IMG/VR virus record: IMGVR_UViG_3300029448_000533 | Coordinates: 1-21,098 of that record | Source: a virus | Reading direction: 5' to 3' (one strand) | Length of the DNA: 21,098 bases | Part shown: positions 16,801 to 21,098 of the stretch, piece by piece | Numbering within the stretch: the stretch's first letter is position 1 | How the letters are laid out: every line of letters begins with the position of its first letter | The notes under the pieces: model-generated | Databases searched by the model: none | The model's input: only the letters and a program-made list of their open reading frames with translations | Told to the model about the DNA's origin: nothing | Position numbers and translations under genes: made by a program

Positions 16801-18041
16801 TTGTATTTACAGCTGAAAGATCAAATGATATATTCCTAGATAATGTTACTATTAAAAATGGAACAACATCTGGTATATTCTTTGAACATACTAATTCTTC
16901 TTCTATTAACAATGCAATTGTTAGAGATGGTGGTAATTTAATTACTACTAATACATTTGCAACTGGACTTTATGCGCCAGAAGCGAAAAGATTAAGAATG
17001 CAAAGTTCATTAATAGAAAACTTCTCTAATGCAAATGATTTAACTACTAACTCAAATACATCTTTGGTCGGAAATATTATTCGTAATACTGGTTCTGGTG
17101 TATTAGCATTTGCTTCATCTAACTTTAATAAAGGTTCAAACCTAGTACTTGGACCTGCTGATGAGTTTATACCAATGGTAGATACTTTAAATTCAGAGTA
17201 TGACGAATTGAATGTTAATCTATTGGAAATTGGTGATTACCTATCTGATATAGTTGAATTTAGAAGAGATGGTGCAGCACTTAATCTTGGTAAACCAGTT
17301 GATGTTAATAATTATGGTGTAAGTTTTGATAGTAAAATTAATACGTTAGTTGAATTGGGAACTAATCAATATTTTATTAATCAATCAGCATTTGATTTTA
17401 CAAATGGATCACCTGGAACGACTGTACCAGTTATTTCAGTTCCAACACAGAACTCGCCTGATTCATCTGATCCAACAGCGGCAGCACTATCAAGTGGAAA
17501 CTTCCAGTTGAAAATTACTTCAAGAGCAGCTGAAAGATTAAGAGCTAATGCATCATTCGATCAAATATTAACTCAATATAGAGCATTAACTAATAGACCT
17601 TCGGGTGAAGCTTTAGTTGGATTAATCTTTCAGGTTATGGGTTCTGAATTTACTTTCTTAGACGGAGCTGATCAGGCACTATTAATTAAATCATATACAG
17701 TTAGTTCTGCCGGTACAGCAACATTTACAATTGATTCTAAATTTGCTGGACTTATATCAGTAGATGATCAGATTGTATTTAAATTTGGAATAGCAGCTCA
17801 AGGTGGATTGCAAAGTTATTCTACATCTGGTACTGACTTATTAGGTAATCCTAAAGTAAGGAGTTATCCAGTAACACAAGTAACTACAACTACAGCTGAA
17901 ACACGTATAACAGTTGATTTATCTGATCACCCTGGCACTTTAACATCTGTAACTGCTCAAACACTTGGTCTACCTGATAATAATACAAGATTAGGTATTA
18001 AGAACACGTTTACCATTGCGAAAGGAAGAATCATTATATAA
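13884..18041 (+). CDS. Tail-fibre-like protein with right-handed beta-helix section
   Basis: A 1385-residue virion protein. Residues about 1-60 are a beta-rich N-terminal domain. About 130-185 has the KYRIVTLGNTVWEKFG and GVTFSANASGSGG pattern common in marine phage fibres. LTNAELDSNFLDLERNK at 332-348 is a segment I associate with T4-like marine tail fibres, followed by a short strand-turn repeat (AITGDQVVRGKVDAEDLDIS). From about 822, KIDLRGGTYYSKLITVPSNF looks like the entry of a pectate-lyase-type fold. Residues about 946-1083 then show beta-helix coils: VQVSNITLDGSF, NDIFLDNVTIKNG, SSSINNAIVRDGG, RLRMQSSLIENFS, NTSLVGNIIRNTGSG. The final about 300 residues are unrecognised. Likely role: receptor binding, possibly polysaccharide cleavage, since such helices occur in tailspike depolymerases; no catalytic residues can be assigned. 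The ATG is three bases after the previous stop, with AGGGG at 13871-13875 as ribosome site. Confidence 0.82.
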   Translation: MAIQIRNRPSDADRYRVVDVKITGVDYSSLTNRTTVTVDPTDTNHNYVEPGYYMVPQRNDNSPRQIVHPLNALKIISKITETNNRQLILEGNQLSTSDASPGGGFFQHNSPALTTAGFDSPYTTTAFTTDNVQRNRKYRIVTLGNTVWEKFGDLYRSSQNPSYGKEEAKVGVTFSANASGSGGDDPQTPLFFDPSTGANRPVAAGGTRYHNSPLAGYQIFSLTGDLAQVNGVYDYVSSELFKHITNNIFLEKRTQTDGGVGRWTIYNPGTNEIFFEHQSSNSSGFTLDSPVSSSPQVVFEDRTATVVASDQGNGTVVEVGWFSNVITDEQPLTNAELDSNFLDLERNKLTSDGSMAITGDQVVRGKVDAEDLDISGAINLDGSFASGTNTFLNAGTKDIECNNLILTGEIDDVTLFRKYKVTSFPHSFLAYYNVATKNLEPTTALFFVDVGPFSVSNVIRDDSDGKKFYVRRVNTEFNYILVSEVTSNSTFKVGNTVTDHAAAGAILKVLDPKNYLSANQNLKIFGLQQRALAGYVDSVGAITMNDPDDTFTVSKLTDGVISPATTSYAYKIALMDKRTGKISNITVANSSRHVVQGQVAVDLMNNSNYNKINGVNRADVNNIILLYRQVNGAGNFDLINIYDDSDIGTSTTNIELQDYGLYNKTEWGVYTATNGKYNQRLNPIYIPLSDAERNAANSIQGVRTDVIGLAGVGNSNKYSKGFLETTVAGDVVLTTDTSALNHSPSVFKIQETQYNASPNIDETGFDSPLIVGQHQKSDTVGTDLARANNVVEFFIDNGRVLNHQGTQIVGGFQKLIDDAQASGLNKIDLRGGTYYSKLITVPSNFKFEGNSRTNTFIKSLPWNFTNTKNFKGGNTYTGYTSSPKSDVLYFNETTTGNINTEGTISRFAEITPAQREPTTSGVFSKVIRNREAYGRVLLDADGRSNVQVSNITLDGSFESNTIDVFSTTGKGNFVFTAERSNDIFLDNVTIKNGTTSGIFFEHTNSSSINNAIVRDGGNLITTNTFATGLYAPEAKRLRMQSSLIENFSNANDLTTNSNTSLVGNIIRNTGSGVLAFASSNFNKGSNLVLGPADEFIPMVDTLNSEYDELNVNLLEIGDYLSDIVEFRRDGAALNLGKPVDVNNYGVSFDSKINTLVELGTNQYFINQSAFDFTNGSPGTTVPVISVPTQNSPDSSDPTAAALSSGNFQLKITSRAAERLRANASFDQILTQYRALTNRPSGEALVGLIFQVMGSEFTFLDGADQALLIKSYTVSSAGTATFTIDSKFAGLISVDDQIVFKFGIAAQGGLQSYSTSGTDLLGNPKVRSYPVTQVTTTTAETRITVDLSDHPGTLTSVTAQTLGLPDNNTRLGIKNTFTIAKGRIII

Positions 18042-18044
18042 ATA
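18037..18044 (+). promoter_or_regulatory. T4-type late promoter box before the last gene
   Basis: Exact TATAAATA overlapping the TAA stop of the fibre gene and ending 15 bases before the ATG at 18060. T4 spacing predicts transcription from about 18050 with a leader of about 10 bases containing GAGAGAG, which may act as the ribosome site. Confidence 0.7.
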
Positions 18045-18059
18045 ATGTAGAGAGAGACT

Positions 18060-21000
18060 ATGGCAACTTATAAAAATATTAATAAATCTACTAATGTGGT
18101 ATCAGTCGGACGGACAGCTCCAGTACCACGTGGTGTTCAAACTAAAAATAATTCATTACCAGTGGTTCTTGCATCAGATGCTGATCCCGTACCAGTAGTT
18201 GAACAGAATAAGATTCTATCAGAGGTAGCCCTTTCTCTCTTGGGTATTCCTCGTTCAGAAGTTGCATTAGGTATTTTTGCTGATGTTAATACTTATGATG
18301 TTAACCCTTCAGAGTGGTCTATTAAACCAATCGATAGACAAAATTTTACTAAAGCTGGTGCCACAAGACCATACGAATTTAGTCAAGAAGCTAGTGGAGT
18401 TAATTTCCAACATGGATTGACTCATATTCCTGAAGAAGCAGGCGCATTAGTAGAAGCACCACCAAATGAAACAGCTGTATTAACTTCAAAAAGATTTTTC
18501 CGTTACCAACCTGGTCGTGTATCTGCTGCAACATTTGGTGTAAAAGAATCATTTGTTGATCATATTACAAGCGGACCAGCAAGAGATAATAGAAATCCTG
18601 CAATCAGAAAATTTGGTATATATGATAACTTCGACGGATACTATTGGGAAACTCGTGATACAGGTAAAGGTGACCAATTTGGAGTAACTCGAAGAACACA
18701 ATCTATTATTGATTATAGAAATCCACAAACAGAATATACTTCATCTAAAACAGATGATTATGCTATTGTCGGAAAAGGTAACTCAACTGAATTAGTTTGT
18801 ACTATGCATGAGAACTCAGCTCATAGTTCGCCTAGCGGAACAACAATTAGTATTCCAGTAGCTGATATTGATGCCCAACCTGAAGTTGGAATGACTATTC
18901 AGAATATAACAAATGCTTCACCGTCTGGTATTTTAGTAAATCCTGATACACAACCATTATTTGCGGCTAACACAATTGTAACTTCTGTAGCTACAGGAAC
19001 CGGTCATGGCACAAGTGCAGCTAACGATACGCCAGTTTATCTAGTTGGAATAAATCAATCATCTTTACAAGATACTGTTACTATAAGAGATACTCTTATT
19101 GATTCAAGCACAGGGGATTTTTCAACTACTGTTACAGATGCTTTTGGCCAAAAAAATGGTGGTGGAACTAAGAAACTTAAATTTACTCGAGCTGGAGAAT
19201 TAGCTATTATTAGAGACAATCTAATGATGACTCAAGCTGGTATATATGATCCTAGTTTATTAAAAGACCCAGTATTAAATGAAATTCAATCAGTTAGTGG
19301 TGATTCATTTATATTCCAATTACCTAATGGTCCAAGTTATAAATCAGAAGAACATTCAGCTTATGTTTCAACACATACTAATTCACCTAATGGATTACGT
19401 GTTAACGAAGTATTTGAAGTAGGTCAATTTGTTCAATATACAAGTGATGCTACGGTATCTAATATTGTTACAGGAAATGATACAGTAGGAGCTGCCGGTA
19501 AAACTCTCATTCATGGAGATTCACCAAGCACATTTATGATTCGTGAAATTAATATGTTAACAAACTCAATTAGATTATCGGGTATACCATCTATTGATCA
19601 AGACAATGAATCGCCTCTTAACTTAGGGCCTGACACTAATCTATTAGCTACATCAGCAGGAACATTCAGTACAACTAAACATTTTATTAAAACACCTGTT
19701 CCATTCATATTCCCACAAGTTGATACTACATCAACTCAGAATTGTAATGATATTATGTTCCCATATAGTAGAACATTTGATGTTGACAGAACAGCTATAA
19801 CAGGAACTGATCATCGCGGTAATTCAAGTAAAGTTGGTCTTCTAGATACTAACTTAGCTGGTACGGGATCAGAAATTCAAGGAACATTATTTGATAACTT
19901 TAAACAGGACGTTAATGACTTAAATAAAGGATTAACAGCCTGCACTTATGCATCAGGTCTTGGAGCAGGAAGTGCTAATCAAACATATAGCGATGCTCAA
20001 GCTAATGTCAACGATGGTAAGATAACATCAGGTTGGAGATACTTTGTACAACAAAACGTTAAACCAGATTTCTATGGTGTATATGAGTATAAGATTCCTC
20101 GATCACGATTCTCTTTCGATTCTTTAGATGCGGATAGTGGAGAAGAAGTATTTTATTCAGATATTACTAAAGTAGCAGGTTCAATTAAATATCCTGGTCA
20201 ACCAGTTGGTGGAGATGATGCTACACGTGATTCTCTTTGGGATATTGATTTCGGTAAAGTAATAATGAAGAAGATTGAGTTCTCATGGTATGGTGCTGTA
20301 GGTGCTTTATTCCTAGCATATGTACCTGTTGGAAATGGAGAAGCTCGTTGGATTCGAGTTCACCATTTAAGAGCTTCTAACCAGTTAAAAGTTGCTTCAT
20401 TGGGTAACGCGACTCTTCCATTAACATACACAGTATTTGGTGGAGGTACACCTAAGACTTTAGGAAATGCTTCATATAGAACAAGTGGATATGCGGGTGG
20501 TAAATCGGCATCTGAGTTTATTACTAAGTATGGTTCATCTTATTACATCGATGGTGGAGATAGAGGTACAGTTAGATTATTTAACTTTGCTCCTGCTGCT
20601 CCTGCAAAAGTACTCCCATCAACATTTAAAGTTAAGTTAAAAGATTTTCCTGCAGCTACTGGTACAGAATTTGTATATAGTTATTCTCCTGCTGGAGGTA
20701 CCTCACCCGTAGCTGTAAACAATCTTGCAGTTGGGTCTCACTTAGCTAATACAACTGGTGCTGGAAAACCCGGTCCAACCGACATTCTAATCGGTGGAAC
20801 AATAACTAACTCTGCTGGAACATCTACTGCTAAGATTGATTTTGTTGATCGAAGAGGCTTAAGTAATCCTGAGGTTCGTACTTCAGTTAATTCAACGCCA
20901 AACATCGGAAGAGTATATCTTAATAAATCATTTACAAATACCTCATCTGGCGATGGATATTGTACAGTTACAATTGAACCCGGTTTCAATTTATATGGTC

Positions 21001-21098
21001 TTCAATCTAAAACTGAGATACAATCATCGCAAGACTTTAAAGTTAGAAATAGAGTACAAGTCTATCCTACCAAACTTTCGGCAGGTATGTCAACAGCG
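18060..21098 (+). CDS. Large virion structural protein, 3' end outside window
   Basis: Open for 1013 codons from the ATG at 18060 to the window edge with no stop, so the gene continues beyond. The N-terminal part is distinctive: LPVVLASDADPVPVVEQNKI (about 34-53), then SEVALSLLGIPRSEVALGIF and ADVNTYDVNPSEWS (about 54-87). I associate this with large structural proteins of marine T4-like phages, possibly the set annotated VrlC-like in cyanophages, though that name is uncertain. Later marks are FDGYYWETRD with RRTQSIIDYRNP (about 193-223), YEYKIPRSRFSFDSLD near 676-691, and KKIEFSWYGAVGALFLAYVP near 736-755 followed by ARWIRVHHLRASNQL. These suggest a repeated beta-sandwich virion protein; the exact place in the particle is unknown. 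It has its own late promoter box 15 bases before the ATG and is separated from the fibre gene by 18 bases. Confidence 0.85.
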   Translation, partial: MATYKNINKSTNVVSVGRTAPVPRGVQTKNNSLPVVLASDADPVPVVEQNKILSEVALSLLGIPRSEVALGIFADVNTYDVNPSEWSIKPIDRQNFTKAGATRPYEFSQEASGVNFQHGLTHIPEEAGALVEAPPNETAVLTSKRFFRYQPGRVSAATFGVKESFVDHITSGPARDNRNPAIRKFGIYDNFDGYYWETRDTGKGDQFGVTRRTQSIIDYRNPQTEYTSSKTDDYAIVGKGNSTELVCTMHENSAHSSPSGTTISIPVADIDAQPEVGMTIQNITNASPSGILVNPDTQPLFAANTIVTSVATGTGHGTSAANDTPVYLVGINQSSLQDTVTIRDTLIDSSTGDFSTTVTDAFGQKNGGGTKKLKFTRAGELAIIRDNLMMTQAGIYDPSLLKDPVLNEIQSVSGDSFIFQLPNGPSYKSEEHSAYVSTHTNSPNGLRVNEVFEVGQFVQYTSDATVSNIVTGNDTVGAAGKTLIHGDSPSTFMIREINMLTNSIRLSGIPSIDQDNESPLNLGPDTNLLATSAGTFSTTKHFIKTPVPFIFPQVDTTSTQNCNDIMFPYSRTFDVDRTAITGTDHRGNSSKVGLLDTNLAGTGSEIQGTLFDNFKQDVNDLNKGLTACTYASGLGAGSANQTYSDAQANVNDGKITSGWRYFVQQNVKPDFYGVYEYKIPRSRFSFDSLDADSGEEVFYSDITKVAGSIKYPGQPVGGDDATRDSLWDIDFGKVIMKKIEFSWYGAVGALFLAYVPVGNGEARWIRVHHLRASNQLKVASLGNATLPLTYTVFGGGTPKTLGNASYRTSGYAGGKSASEFITKYGSSYYIDGGDRGTVRLFNFAPAAPAKVLPSTFKVKLKDFPAATGTEFVYSYSPAGGTSPVAVNNLAVGSHLANTTGAGKPGPTDILIGGTITNSAGTSTAKIDFVDRRGLSNPEVRTSVNSTPNIGRVYLNKSFTNTSSGDGYCTVTIEPGFNLYGLQSKTEIQSSQDFKVRNRVQVYPTKLSAGMSTA

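Noticed and set aside
20738-20989. Antisense open frame of 83 codons within the last gene
   Set aside because: The opposite strand is continuously open in the large virion protein, and no initiation signal or recognisable motif is present in the antisense frame.
1-21098. Prophage, mobile element, tRNA or CRISPR content
   Set aside because: No transposase, integrase, attachment-like repeats, tRNA-like segments or spaced direct repeats were seen. All coding is explained by virion genes on one strand.

Overview
The window is a densely packed, AT-rich (roughly one third G+C by eye) stretch of a large contractile-tailed bacteriophage of the T4-like group. Every real gene lies on the + strand, gaps between genes are 0 to about 30 bases, and several stops and starts overlap. 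The first five complete genes run in the T4 baseplate sense: 5 (hub/spike), 25, 6, 7 and 8 (wedge). They are followed by large virion proteins of the kind seen in marine T4-like phages (cyanophages, pelagiphages) rather than enterobacterial T4, above all a 2013-residue protein with DUF4815-type motifs. The host cannot be read from this window. The marine assignment is inferred from family resemblance, not from a host marker.  Layout: 1-60 is the tail end of an upstream gene. 57-1040 is a gp5-like spike lacking the lysozyme domain. 1072-5169 holds 25, 6 and a short 7. 5187-7046 is an enlarged gp8. 7056-13097 is the DUF4815-type giant. 13097-13880 holds a 66-residue coiled-coil protein and a 205-residue virion-like protein that overlap. 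13884-18041 is a tail-fibre-like protein with a right-handed beta-helix section. 18060 to the window end is a further large virion protein that runs off the edge (1013 codons seen, no stop).  Working together, gp25, gp6 and gp7 would form the baseplate wedge core around the tail tube, gp8 decorates it, and the gp5 trimer is the central spike. The downstream giants probably form the peripheral baseplate and fibres in place of T4 gp9 to gp12, none of which I recognise here. Exact or near-exact T4-type late-promoter boxes (TATAAATA) stand just before genes 25 and 8, before the last gene, and inside the 3' end of gene 8. This suggests late transcription units 25-6-7, 8 onward, DUF4815 onward, and the last gene. 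In three cases the box is so close to the ATG that the mRNA would be leaderless or nearly so.  No RNA genes, CRISPR arrays, insertion sequences, integrases or tRNAs were seen, and there is no gene-free stretch above 300 bases. I found no clear new defence or regulatory system. The points most worth a look are the leaderless late promoters, a GGxxY repeat module inserted into both gp7 and gp8, the spike architecture, the beta-helix fibre, and a recurrent N/D-S-P loop motif in the peripheral proteins.
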